Shown here: piece after piece, positions 44,937 to 52,657 of the stretch
Numbering within the stretch: the first letter of the stretch is position 1
Layout of the letters: the number at the start of each line of letters is the position of its first letter
Origin: UBA11889 sp002313255
GTDB taxonomy: Bacteria; Pseudomonadota; Gammaproteobacteria; Pseudomonadales; Azotimanducaceae
Direction of reading: 5' to 3'
Assembly (NCBI GenBank): GCA_913045265.1
Contig: CAJWQX010000005.1
Span: 1 to 64,000 of the forward strand
Length of the DNA: 64,000 nt
The notes under the pieces: generated by a model
Seen by the model: only the letters and a program-made list of their open reading frames with translations
What the model was told of the DNA's origin: nothing
Databases searched by the model: none
Made by a program: the position numbers and the translations under genes

Positions 44937-46093
44937 AACTCCGCCGCAACCAGGGCGTCTGATGCGAGCCAACGGTCCACGTCCTCATCGTTCAGCTCCA
45001 ACCAATCCCTAAGGACCTCCTCATTGTGTTCACCACGATGCGGCGCGCCGCTCCGTACCGCCGCTTCAGCATCCGAAAACCGATACGGGCTTTGTGGTAT
45101 GACGCGCAACCCACCGACACGGTCATCAACTTCGGTAAGAACGCCCCGGTGTCGCACAGTATCGGATTCCATCAGTGTCGAACTATCGCGAACCTCTCCC
45201 CAAGCGAGGCCCAACGACTCCATGATTTCTTGAACTTCGGCCCTTGTTCTCAACGACCTAAAGAACGTTGCGGCAGATTCGCGTCGCTGTTGAATCTTTT
45301 GTTCCAACGAGGCCCCTGCCTGAGTGGGATCTTCAACGTCCGCGCGAGTGTTCAACTGGCGCCAGATATGTCGAAAATCCCCCGCAATGAGCACCGGACC
45401 AAATCCTGTGTCCCAAATGTCCGGTGCCGCCGGTCCGGTGTCGTGAGAATCTTCAAGGTGATAAAGCAGTTGATCATCGGTCACAACGGTCGCATCAAGC
45501 ATCGACATATCGATGTGTTGACCAAGCCCTGTGGTTTGCCTCAAGTGCATCGCGGCAAGCACGGCGACCAGACCATGCAATGCCGCATTGGTGTCGGACA
45601 TCGATACCCGTATATCTTGCGGCGGACGACCATCCCGCGCTTGACGCGTAACCAACCCGGATTCGGCATGAATGACGGCAGCGTACGCCATCCTTTGAGA
45701 CTCGGGACTATCTTGTCCAAATCCAGAAATCGAAAGAAGTATGAGGTCTTTTCTTGCGGCGTTTAGTTGCCGATAACCAAGCCCCAGCCGATCCATCACA
45801 CCGGGCCGAAAATTCTCGATAACGATGTCGGCTTTAGCCGCTAGTTGTTGGGCTAACGCGACGCCTTCCGGAATCGAAAGATCGATGCATACGTCGCGTT
45901 TGCCCGCATTCTGTTGATGAAAATATCCCGGCACTCCACCTATTACCGCTCCCCAAAGACGCGTGAGATCCTCTTGTGGAGGTTCAAGCTTAACCACGTC
46001 CGCACCCAGATCCGACAGCATACGGCCGGCAAAGGGACCCGCTAACACCCGCGAAAGGTCGAGAACCTGGACTCCCTCAAGAGGGTATGTCAT
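44933..46093 (-). CDS. Family III CoA transferase (CaiB/BaiF)
   Basis: A 386-residue protein: VQVLDLSRVLAGPFAGRML and LGADVVKLEPPQEDLTR at the N-terminus, DIVIENFRPGVMDRLGLGY, and GQHIDMSMLDATVV with the conserved acidic positions. It probably moves CoA between organic acids. The ATG at 46093 was chosen over one ten codons earlier that lacks family similarity. It is followed in a GTGA overlap by the Hsp70-like gene. Specificity unknown. Confidence 0.87.
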   Translation of the reverse strand: MTYPLEGVQVLDLSRVLAGPFAGRMLSDLGADVVKLEPPQEDLTRLWGAVIGGVPGYFHQQNAGKRDVCIDLSIPEGVALAQQLAAKADIVIENFRPGVMDRLGLGYRQLNAARKDLILLSISGFGQDSPESQRMAYAAVIHAESGLVTRQARDGRPPQDIRVSMSDTNAALHGLVAVLAAMHLRQTTGLGQHIDMSMLDATVVTDDQLLYHLEDSHDTGPAAPDIWDTGFGPVLIAGDFRHIWRQLNTRADVEDPTQAGASLEQKIQQRRESAATFFRSLRTRAEVQEIMESLGLAWGEVRDSSTLMESDTVRHRGVLTEVDDRVGGLRVIPQSPYRFSDAEAAVRSGAPHRGEHNEEVLRDWLELNDEDVDRWLASDALVAAEL

Positions 46094-46423
46094 CCCAACG
46101 TCCCGGCCTCGCGAGCGGCCCACTTATTTAGCTGCTCGCCGCTCCTATAACTATTCATCGTGCGTAGTCGATCCAAACAACTTTAGCTATCACCGTTACG
46201 ACTTTTTGCAAACAAAGTTTGTCAGTGTAAACGCGGTTAACGGATGGACGCCAGAGTTCTATTTTTTAAACAAATTACGACAGGCGAGCCCGTGTGTTTA
46301 CTCGAGAGTGCACTCTCTGGAACTGCCGGACCTCCGGCTTTGCGTGCAGAAAAAACCCGGCAACGGCCGGGTTTTTATCACTCGTTGTTAAATCGATCTC
46401 GCCTAAGGAGGACTAACGTCGCT
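46094..46423. other. 330-bp intergenic region with three hairpin-forming sequences
   Basis: This gap separates two minus-strand genes. It contains a 14-bp perfect palindrome GAGAGTGCACTCTC (46304-46317), a small stem-loop with GCCGG/CCGGC arms (46325-46338), and the terminator at 46351-46376. An isolated TAAGGAGG (46404-46411, plus strand) has no start codon at a suitable distance. The remainder is A+T-rich in places and probably holds the promoter of the CoA-transferase gene. I see no reading frame worth calling. Confidence 0.7.
46351..46376. terminator. Rho-independent terminator, bidirectional form
   Basis: AAAAACCCGGC pairs perfectly with GCCGGGTTTTT around the loop AACG: six G-C pairs flanked by A and T runs on both sides, so it can work in either direction. 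It lies 47 bp beyond the msrA stop and should end that minus-strand transcript. Confidence 0.92.
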
Positions 46424-47074
46424 TCACGCCTGAACCAATGGCTCGATCCCGCATGCCACTCCCGTTCCTCCCAATCCACAGTACCCGCCAGGAACCTTAG
46501 CGAGGTATTGCTGATGGTTGTGCTCGGCATAAAAAAATGGCGGCGCCTCTATAATTTCTGTAGAAATATCGCCGTAATCTGCGCTATGCAGTCGTTGCTG
46601 ATATTCGTCGCGCGAACGATGCGCTATTGCCATCTGTTCGGCGCCATGGACATACAGTGCAGAACGATACTGAGTACCTAGATCGTTGCCCTGACGCATA
46701 CCCTGGGTTGGGTCGTGCCCCTCCCAAAAAACTCTCAACAACTCCAAATACGTGACAACCGCCGGATCGTATACCGCGAGCACCGCTTCAGTATGTCCCG
46801 TTAAACCAGAACAAACCTCCTCGTAGGTGGGATTTTGTGTGTGACCGCCTGCATAACCCACGGCGGTGGTATACACCCCATCTATTTGCCAGAACAACCT
46901 CTCCGCACCCCAAAAACACCCCAATCCTGCCACTAACATTTCCATGTGCCGTGGAAACGGAGGCTGCAGCGGTCTGCCATGGACAAAGTGGCTTGGAGGA
47001 ACGGGCACAGCGTCTGGTCGTCCAGGCAACGCCTCATTCGCAAGCGGCAGTCGGAGCTTGTATTCCAATGCCAT
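46424..47074 (-). CDS. msrA: Peptide methionine-S-sulfoxide reductase MsrA
   Basis: A 216-residue protein with the catalytic [10 protein letters not shown] (Cys53), [19 protein letters not shown] and the GHTEAV and [21 protein letters not shown] motifs. Resolving cysteines are probably in the C-terminal [12 protein letters not shown]. It reduces methionine S-sulfoxide in proteins with thioredoxin. The N-terminus is about 40 residues longer than the minimal enzyme, as in E. coli. The catalytic residue is encoded as Cys, not Sec. A strong terminator follows. Confidence 0.94.
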   Translation of the reverse strand: MALEYKLRLPLANEALPGRPDAVPVPPSHFVHGRPLQPPFPRHMEMLVAGLGCFWGAERLFWQIDGVYTTAVGYAGGHTQNPTYEEVCSGLTGHTEAVLAVYDPAVVTYLELLRVFWEGHDPTQGMRQGNDLGTQYRSALYVHGAEQMAIAHRSRDEYQQRLHSADYGDISTEIIEAPPFFYAEHNHQQYLAKVPGGYCGLGGTGVACGIEPLVQA

Positions 47075-47152
47075 TCAGAGCTCCCTCAAGTTCTCGATTC
47101 CGATCATACCAGCCAGCCTCACCAGTTCGCACGAATACGATACACTGCCGTG

Positions 47153-48808
47153 ATGCAAAACCTTGGTGTGTCGACGGTTCTCTGTTGCCTGCTCGCAATC
47201 ACTGGGTGCACAACCACTTCATCCGAGCCAGCGAACTACGTAGACCTCATCCAATCGGTACAAAGCGGCGAAAATGTATCCCTCGAAGACATAAAGCTCG
47301 CCTTTTTAGCCACCCCTGACTTCCCCCAACGTCTTCAAAGGGTTTCCGCCCTTGAACGTCAAGCTCTGCAGTTTTTGATTGACGAGCCCCTGAAACTCGG
47401 TGCAATTGGGACTGCGATTCTCGATATTTATTACGGCAGTCTTGCTGGGCACCTTGCCCTTGCCGCGTTTTACGAGCGCGTCGAAGACGAAACAGAAGAA
47501 CTGCATCGCGACTGGGCAAAACGCATCGTTACTTCAATCGAATCAGGCGCCGAAGGAACTCGGAAACTACCCTACCGCGTTTTCTCGGGTCCGGAAGCAC
47601 GATCCTATTTAGTCGCATTGGGTCGCACACCCGTCGGGTCGATCTACCAGAGCGATCAGGAACGGCCCTTCATGATGGTCATTGCCTCAAAACCACCGTC
47701 AGGACCCCTTGTTAATGTGTTTTTCAACCTCGGTGACGCGTACTCCATCGTCTCGCAACAAATCAGTGAGACGGCGCAAGATAGCGAATTTACGCCCGGT
47801 GCTTTAATCGGTTTCCTCGCACAACGCGACGACTCAGCTGCGCAAGCCTTTATCGGCACTTACCTTGCATCAGAGGACCGACTCGACGAGTCAATCAACT
47901 GGCTTTCGGCGTCGACCCGCTCCGGGAATGTCCTTGCGAATCTCACCCTTGCACGGGTTTGGTGGACTAAGGCTCGGCGTCACACGGACGAGCAGGCCCG
48001 GTCGGAGGCGGTTAATCTCGCTGTCGAAAACTACGTACACGCCATCAGCGTCGGCTCGGACGAGGCCATGTACATGTTGGCGGTTCTTTATCTACGCGAC
48101 CAGTTAGGGCCCAACAAACTGCAAGCCGGTATCGAGCTGATGGAGCAGGCGTCGGCACTCGAAAATACTCAAGCCTTAATCTACCTTGGACAGCTTTACT
48201 TTGACGGCAGACAAATCGAGCGCGATCTGGGAAAAACCGCCGCTTACTTTATCGAAGCGGCAGAACTCGACAACGACTTCGCCAAGCTCCAATACGCTCG
48301 TTTTCTCATGCACCCGGATGTTGATAAGCCGTTCGAACGTCGGGCATACGATTGGCTCCGAGAAGTCGCGAGTCAGGACAATCCGGACGCGATGCTGGTG
48401 CTCGGGAACCTCTACGCCCGGGGTGTACACGTCAACAGGAGCTTTCGACGAGCGTTTGGGTGGTTCCGCAAAGCGATCGCAAGTGCGCCAGAAGACGCCA
48501 GTATAATTAACGAGGTGGCGTGGACACTTGCGGTTACCAACCTCGAAAGGTTAAAGAACCCTCAGTATGCTCTTGAAATCATGACTGGCATCATGGAGAG
48601 CGACCTTAAGGCGCGTCAAACCCCGGCCTATTTGGATACATGGGCCGCCGCTCATGCAGCAAGCGGCGACTTTAATACTGCCGTTGACCTGCAGACGGAG
48701 GCGGTGGAACAAGCAAGACAGCAGGAACAAAACGCCGTAATCGACGTGCTGCTGGAACATTTAGACGCATTTAAGGCAGGCCACCCCGTCGTCGACCCCA
48801 TACCTTGA
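47153..48808 (+). CDS. Sel1/TPR-repeat lipoprotein
   Basis: From the ATG at 47153 (a GTG precedes it directly) a 551-residue protein with a lipoprotein signal: hydrophobic VSTVLCCLLAITGC, the cysteine of ITGC being the lipidation site. The rest is helical repeats; between about residues 290 and 490 there are Sel1-like units (ALIYLGQLYFDGRQIERDLG, AMLVLGNLYARGVHVNRSF). It is probably an envelope scaffold. The longer frame starting at 46946 would overlap msrA and bury the signal peptide. mnmH follows 22 bp later. Confidence 0.8.
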   Translation: MQNLGVSTVLCCLLAITGCTTTSSEPANYVDLIQSVQSGENVSLEDIKLAFLATPDFPQRLQRVSALERQALQFLIDEPLKLGAIGTAILDIYYGSLAGHLALAAFYERVEDETEELHRDWAKRIVTSIESGAEGTRKLPYRVFSGPEARSYLVALGRTPVGSIYQSDQERPFMMVIASKPPSGPLVNVFFNLGDAYSIVSQQISETAQDSEFTPGALIGFLAQRDDSAAQAFIGTYLASEDRLDESINWLSASTRSGNVLANLTLARVWWTKARRHTDEQARSEAVNLAVENYVHAISVGSDEAMYMLAVLYLRDQLGPNKLQAGIELMEQASALENTQALIYLGQLYFDGRQIERDLGKTAAYFIEAAELDNDFAKLQYARFLMHPDVDKPFERRAYDWLREVASQDNPDAMLVLGNLYARGVHVNRSFRRAFGWFRKAIASAPEDASIINEVAWTLAVTNLERLKNPQYALEIMTGIMESDLKARQTPAYLDTWAAAHAASGDFNTAVDLQTEAVEQARQQEQNAVIDVLLEHLDAFKAGHPVVDPIP

Positions 48809-48830
48809 CTGGGTTTGACTGAGAACAAAT

Positions 48831-49865
48831 GTGTCGATTGAAGTCGTAGACGACTACCGCGATATTCTCAAGAATCAGTGTCCCGTGATCGATGTGCGGT
48901 CACCCGACGAGTACGTCAAAGGTGCAATTCCGTCCGCCATCAATCTCCCAATCTTGAACAATGACGAGCGCCAACAAGTGGGCGCTTGTTACAAAAACGA
49001 AGGGCAAAGCGCGGCAATTAGGCTCGGGCAAAAACTGGTCTCGGGAAGCGTTCGCGCGAGGCGCGTGAGCGATTGGGCATCGTTCGCGCACTCTCACGAA
49101 GGCGCACTATTTTGCTGCTGGCGAGGTGGGCTGCGCTCACGCATCGCGCACGAATGGTTGGCAGAAACCGGTTCAATCATTCCCATCGTCAAGGGCGGCT
49201 CCAAGGCGCTCCGCCGTTATTGCCTTCAACGAATCGAAGCGTCGATAGATCACAGTTGGCTGGTGTTAGGCGGCCGAACCGGGAGTGGTAAAACACGATC
49301 GTTGCGGCAATTATCAAATGCCATCGATTTGGAGCAATTGGCGAACCATCGCGGCTCAGCATTCGGTGGGGACATTGCTCTCCAACCTCCGCCTGTCTCA
49401 TTTGAAAACGCCCTTGCCGCTGCCCTACTTTCAATCAATCACGAGCGTCCCATCGTTGTTGAGGATGAAAGCCGAACCATCGGTCGCCTTACGCTACCAG
49501 ACAAACTCTTCACCAGTATGCAAAGCGCCCCCTTAGTCATTCTTGAACTGTCGCTCGAAAAGCGTATCGCCAATATCTATGACGAATACGTTGTAAACGG
49601 CGTTCCCTCAATGTTCTCCAACGCACTGGGGCGGATACGCAAGCGTCTGGGAGGCGCGCGTTACCGAGAGCTCCTAGGGCTCATGGAAGAAGCGTTCAAT
49701 ACTGGGAATAAAGAGTCACACCTCCAATGGATCGACTCGCTGCTGACCAACTATTACGACCCGATGTACGACTATCAGCTTGAACAAAAAAGCGCGCGAA
49801 TCATCTTTCGAGGGACCTTCGATGCGGTTGGCGAGTATCTTGAGAAGCAAGTCATTAATGGGTGA
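48831..49865 (+). CDS. mnmH: tRNA 2-selenouridine synthase
   Basis: A 344-residue protein with an N-terminal rhodanese domain, DVRSPDEYVKGAIPSAINLP and the catalytic CCWRGGLRS (Cys95/96), then a P-loop domain with GGRTGSGKT (147-155). This combination is specific to MnmH (SelU/YbbB), which replaces the sulfur of 2-thiouridine at tRNA position 34 by selenium from selenophosphate, via a geranylated intermediate. Its presence implies a selD gene in the genome. The start is GTG at 48831. It lies about 9 kb from the putative selenoprotein gene. Confidence 0.93.
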   Translation: MSIEVVDDYRDILKNQCPVIDVRSPDEYVKGAIPSAINLPILNNDERQQVGACYKNEGQSAAIRLGQKLVSGSVRARRVSDWASFAHSHEGALFCCWRGGLRSRIAHEWLAETGSIIPIVKGGSKALRRYCLQRIEASIDHSWLVLGGRTGSGKTRSLRQLSNAIDLEQLANHRGSAFGGDIALQPPPVSFENALAAALLSINHERPIVVEDESRTIGRLTLPDKLFTSMQSAPLVILELSLEKRIANIYDEYVVNGVPSMFSNALGRIRKRLGGARYRELLGLMEEAFNTGNKESHLQWIDSLLTNYYDPMYDYQLEQKSARIIFRGTFDAVGEYLEKQVING

Positions 49866-49882
49866 AGATTACACGCCGTTGG

Positions 49883-51397
49883 TTACCGCGGGAAATTGCG
49901 TTGGTCCGACGCTAACGGAACCACGTCGCACGTTTCCATGTACCAGGTGAGCATGCGTTCCTTCAATCGATCGATGGAACGAGCACTACCCGGTTCATTT
50001 ATCAAATTGGTAGTTTCACCCGGATCCGATCCTAGATCATAGAACTCGTCGGTTTCATACGCCCGTCGTACGTATTTGAATTGACCGTCTCGACACATCG
50101 TGGCTTTCGAATGCGGGAACACATCGTCTTCACGAAGTTGCTGCTCGATTCGAGGGGAATAGAGCCCGAGCCCGCCCATCCCACTGGTACTCTCGCGCTC
50201 GCTGGCGTGAACCTCTTGCCGCAGTCGGCCTCCCTCACAAAAGACCGCATCGCGATGAATAGCGTCGGTATCGGCCAAAACGCTTCGTAAACTTTTCCCA
50301 AAGTGCCAATACGGCGGCTCTATTCCCGCGCAGTCGTACACGGTCGCCGGAAAGTCGATCAATTCAATCAGTTGGTTCCGAATCCCTGGCGCAGCGGCCA
50401 TGGCGGCAGGCGGTTTGACGATAAACGGTACACGGCTCAGGCAATCTTGGAAGGTGTTTTGTGTCTTCTCGACTAAACCGTAATCGCCTGTAAAGTCGCC
50501 GTGATCCGAAAACACGAAAATCGCACTGTGCTCGTATAAGTTGGCATCGCGCAGACTTTCGATAAGTAGCCCAAACTGATGATCCACCCGTGCACACATA
50601 CCAAAGTACGTGGCACGCAATTCCGTCCAGCGTTCTTCCGACCAGTTGACAAGGCCCTGTCGGTCTCGAATACCGGTAAGCAGGGAGGGCTTATCATCCC
50701 AGCGCTCGTATTGATGTCGGGGCGGAACGTCACCGCGATCGATCATCGAGAACCAGGGCTCTTCGACGCAGTATGGCGGGTGCGGGTATCCGAGAGGTAA
50801 GAATAAACACAGAGGTTGATCTCCGTCATACGCCCGAATGAAGTCCATCGCACCGTAGAGCATGGCCCAGTCACCATCGAAATATACATCCGACGCCGCG
50901 CGATCCAATTTACCCTTGAAAAAACTGTAGAAAGTGTCGGTTCCGTGCTTGCCGCGCCATTCGAGATCACCTCCATGGGAGCCTTCCCTTGGGGTATACC
51001 CCCAGCGCTCATAATCCGCACGACTCGGTCTAAACTGGACATCGCAGTGTGAGCCGTAACCCAGTTGACCGGGTACTAAATCGTTCTTTCCACCCCACCA
51101 AACGAAGTAATCGTTTTCGCGCAACACCGACAGGAGATTCGGTTCGCCCGCCTCCGCATTCAGCATGTGATGCATCGTGCGATGGCCTCGCACGTGCGGG
51201 TACCAGCCGGTCATAAACGAACAACGACTCGGCGTACAAACAGTCGCCTGGCTAAATGCGTTTCGAAAGGATATCGCATCCGTCTCAACGAGAGCGTCTA
51301 GATTCGGTGTTTTAACCGCCGGATGGTTCATATGGCCTAGCGCATCGCCCCGCCATTGATCCGGATTAAAAATAATGATGTGCGGCGCTTGGTTCAT
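49883..51397 (-). CDS. Sulfatase (type I, formylglycine-dependent)
   Basis: A 504-residue alkaline-phosphatase-fold sulfatase. The metal-binding N-terminus IIIFNPDQWRGDALG and the maturation motif CTPSR (Cys54-Arg58) in ATVCTPSRCSFMTGWYP are intact; the cysteine must be converted to formylglycine. FVFSDHGDFTGDYG supplies further metal ligands. No signal peptide is visible, so it is probably cytoplasmic. It is the last gene of a catabolic operon and overlaps the preceding gene by 4 bp. The substrate is a sulfate ester of unknown kind. Confidence 0.88.
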   Translation of the reverse strand: MNQAPHIIIFNPDQWRGDALGHMNHPAVKTPNLDALVETDAISFRNAFSQATVCTPSRCSFMTGWYPHVRGHRTMHHMLNAEAGEPNLLSVLRENDYFVWWGGKNDLVPGQLGYGSHCDVQFRPSRADYERWGYTPREGSHGGDLEWRGKHGTDTFYSFFKGKLDRAASDVYFDGDWAMLYGAMDFIRAYDGDQPLCLFLPLGYPHPPYCVEEPWFSMIDRGDVPPRHQYERWDDKPSLLTGIRDRQGLVNWSEERWTELRATYFGMCARVDHQFGLLIESLRDANLYEHSAIFVFSDHGDFTGDYGLVEKTQNTFQDCLSRVPFIVKPPAAMAAAPGIRNQLIELIDFPATVYDCAGIEPPYWHFGKSLRSVLADTDAIHRDAVFCEGGRLRQEVHASERESTSGMGGLGLYSPRIEQQLREDDVFPHSKATMCRDGQFKYVRRAYETDEFYDLGSDPGETTNLINEPGSARSIDRLKERMLTWYMETCDVVPLASDQRNFPR

Positions 51398-51858
51398 TTT
51401 CGTTTGAGTGCCAGTTCGCTGCCATGAGCGGAGATCGAATCGGGGCGCAACCTCAAAACAACCCTTTCGGAATTGGATAAACCAGCTGCTCTCGTACTCC
51501 CCAAGTACTTGGCCCAGAGCCCGGACGTTATTTCTGTAATCCCCCTACGAACGATCTCAAAATGTCCTTTTCCCTTGACTTGTCGATTCGAACGACGCGA
51601 TGGAGTCACATCCTCAACCTCAACGCAAAACGACCCACGCGAGTCAGCAGATAGGCATTTGACATGGTATTTATCGGGGTCGCTGGTCGTATGAAAAGCC
51701 TCATCCGTCCAGAGAAACCAGCACGGGACCATCCTCGGAAATCCCTCGCCGTCGAGAAAAGCAATGGTCGCCGAAATCGGCCGGGCAAGGACCTCAGCAC
51801 ATTCCGTCTCGGACAATTCCCTCCGCGTCGAACCGCTATCGCTTCTTATGGAGTTCAT
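51394..51858 (-). CDS. PPOX-fold (pyridoxamine oxidase-like) flavin/F420-binding protein
   Basis: A 154-residue split-barrel protein: ISATIAFLDGEGFPRMVPCWF and TTSDPDKYHVKCLSADSRG are typical of small PPOX-family proteins that bind FMN or F420, or heme-like ligands. The ATG at 51858 was preferred to a TTG three codons upstream; both overlap the crotonase stop. It lies between the crotonase and the sulfatase in one operon. Its chemistry is unknown. Confidence 0.75.
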   Translation of the reverse strand: MNSIRSDSGSTRRELSETECAEVLARPISATIAFLDGEGFPRMVPCWFLWTDEAFHTTSDPDKYHVKCLSADSRGSFCVEVEDVTPSRRSNRQVKGKGHFEIVRRGITEITSGLWAKYLGSTRAAGLSNSERVVLRLRPDSISAHGSELALKRK

Positions 51859-52657
51859 AGTTCTCAAATGCTTTTTCGACCATAGGGCGTCGCTTGCCTT
51901 CCGGTACTTTTAGCGCGTAGTCAGGGTCTCGTTCCCCCTGAGCCGATACGATATGCATGAGATGAGCAGCATTTACGTGAGCTTGGAAGCCCTGAGTATC
52001 CTGCATTTGGTTGACCGCCATTTTAATCATACGCAGCTGAAACGGATCGTTCGTGGCCACACGTTCTGCGTACTCCAACACCGACGCTTGCAGTTCGGCA
52101 TCGGGCACGACACGGTTGACGAGATCGAGTTCGAGGGCCTCTGCCGCATCAATAAAACGACTCTCATAGAGAACTTCCTTGGCTTTTCGAGGATGTATGT
52201 CCCACGGCACCGTGAAAAATTGGAAATTTGACCCCAAAAACATCGCGCTATTACCTGCATAGATGATGTCCATAGCGCTGGCGACAATCCACCCGCCAAA
52301 TATGCAATACCCTTGAACCCCCGCTATGGTGGGTTTCGGGACGTTGCGCCAACGCATCGACTTTTCAACGAACTGCTCTCGCGAGTGATCGAAACGGCCA
52401 CGCAGACCCTCCTGTAGAGGGCGCTTCTGCATATCTTCGCGTTCGTCTGGCGTACCCAGATCGTGTCCGCCCGAAAAATGCTCGCCTTGACCGAAAAGCG
52501 CGATGACGTGTACGTCTTGATCAACCGTCGCCGTCATAAATGCTTCGTCGAGTTCCTCAAGCAAGCGTCGACTTTGCGCGTTGCGGTACTTGGGACGCGC
52601 GGTGGTAATCCGCGCAACCCGGTTAACAACTTCGTACTCGATGTCATGAAAACTCAT
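51836..52657 (-). CDS. Enoyl-CoA hydratase/isomerase (crotonase) family protein
   Basis: A 273-residue crotonase: ITTARPKYRNAQSRRLLEEL, the oxyanion loop FGQGEHFSGGHDLGTPDERE and AGVQGYCIFGGWIVASAMD. The GGHDLG loop and the FFTVPWDIHPRKAKEVLYES segment are the same subgroup as crotonases found in steroid and aromatic acid clusters. The start overlaps the double CoA-transferase stop by 4 bp. It probably hydrates or isomerises the CoA ester made by that enzyme. Confidence 0.86.
   Translation of the reverse strand: MSFHDIEYEVVNRVARITTARPKYRNAQSRRLLEELDEAFMTATVDQDVHVIALFGQGEHFSGGHDLGTPDEREDMQKRPLQEGLRGRFDHSREQFVEKSMRWRNVPKPTIAGVQGYCIFGGWIVASAMDIIYAGNSAMFLGSNFQFFTVPWDIHPRKAKEVLYESRFIDAAEALELDLVNRVVPDAELQASVLEYAERVATNDPFQLRMIKMAVNQMQDTQGFQAHVNAAHLMHIVSAQGERDPDYALKVPEGKRRPMVEKAFENYELHKKR

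Noticed and set aside
46404..46411. Perfect ribosome site TAAGGAGG on the plus strand
   Set aside because: No start codon lies at a workable distance, and the following frame is antisense to msrA.
46424..47074. MsrA as a second selenoprotein, since selenocysteine MsrA forms are known
   Set aside because: The catalytic position in GCFWG is encoded as Cys, with no in-frame TGA.
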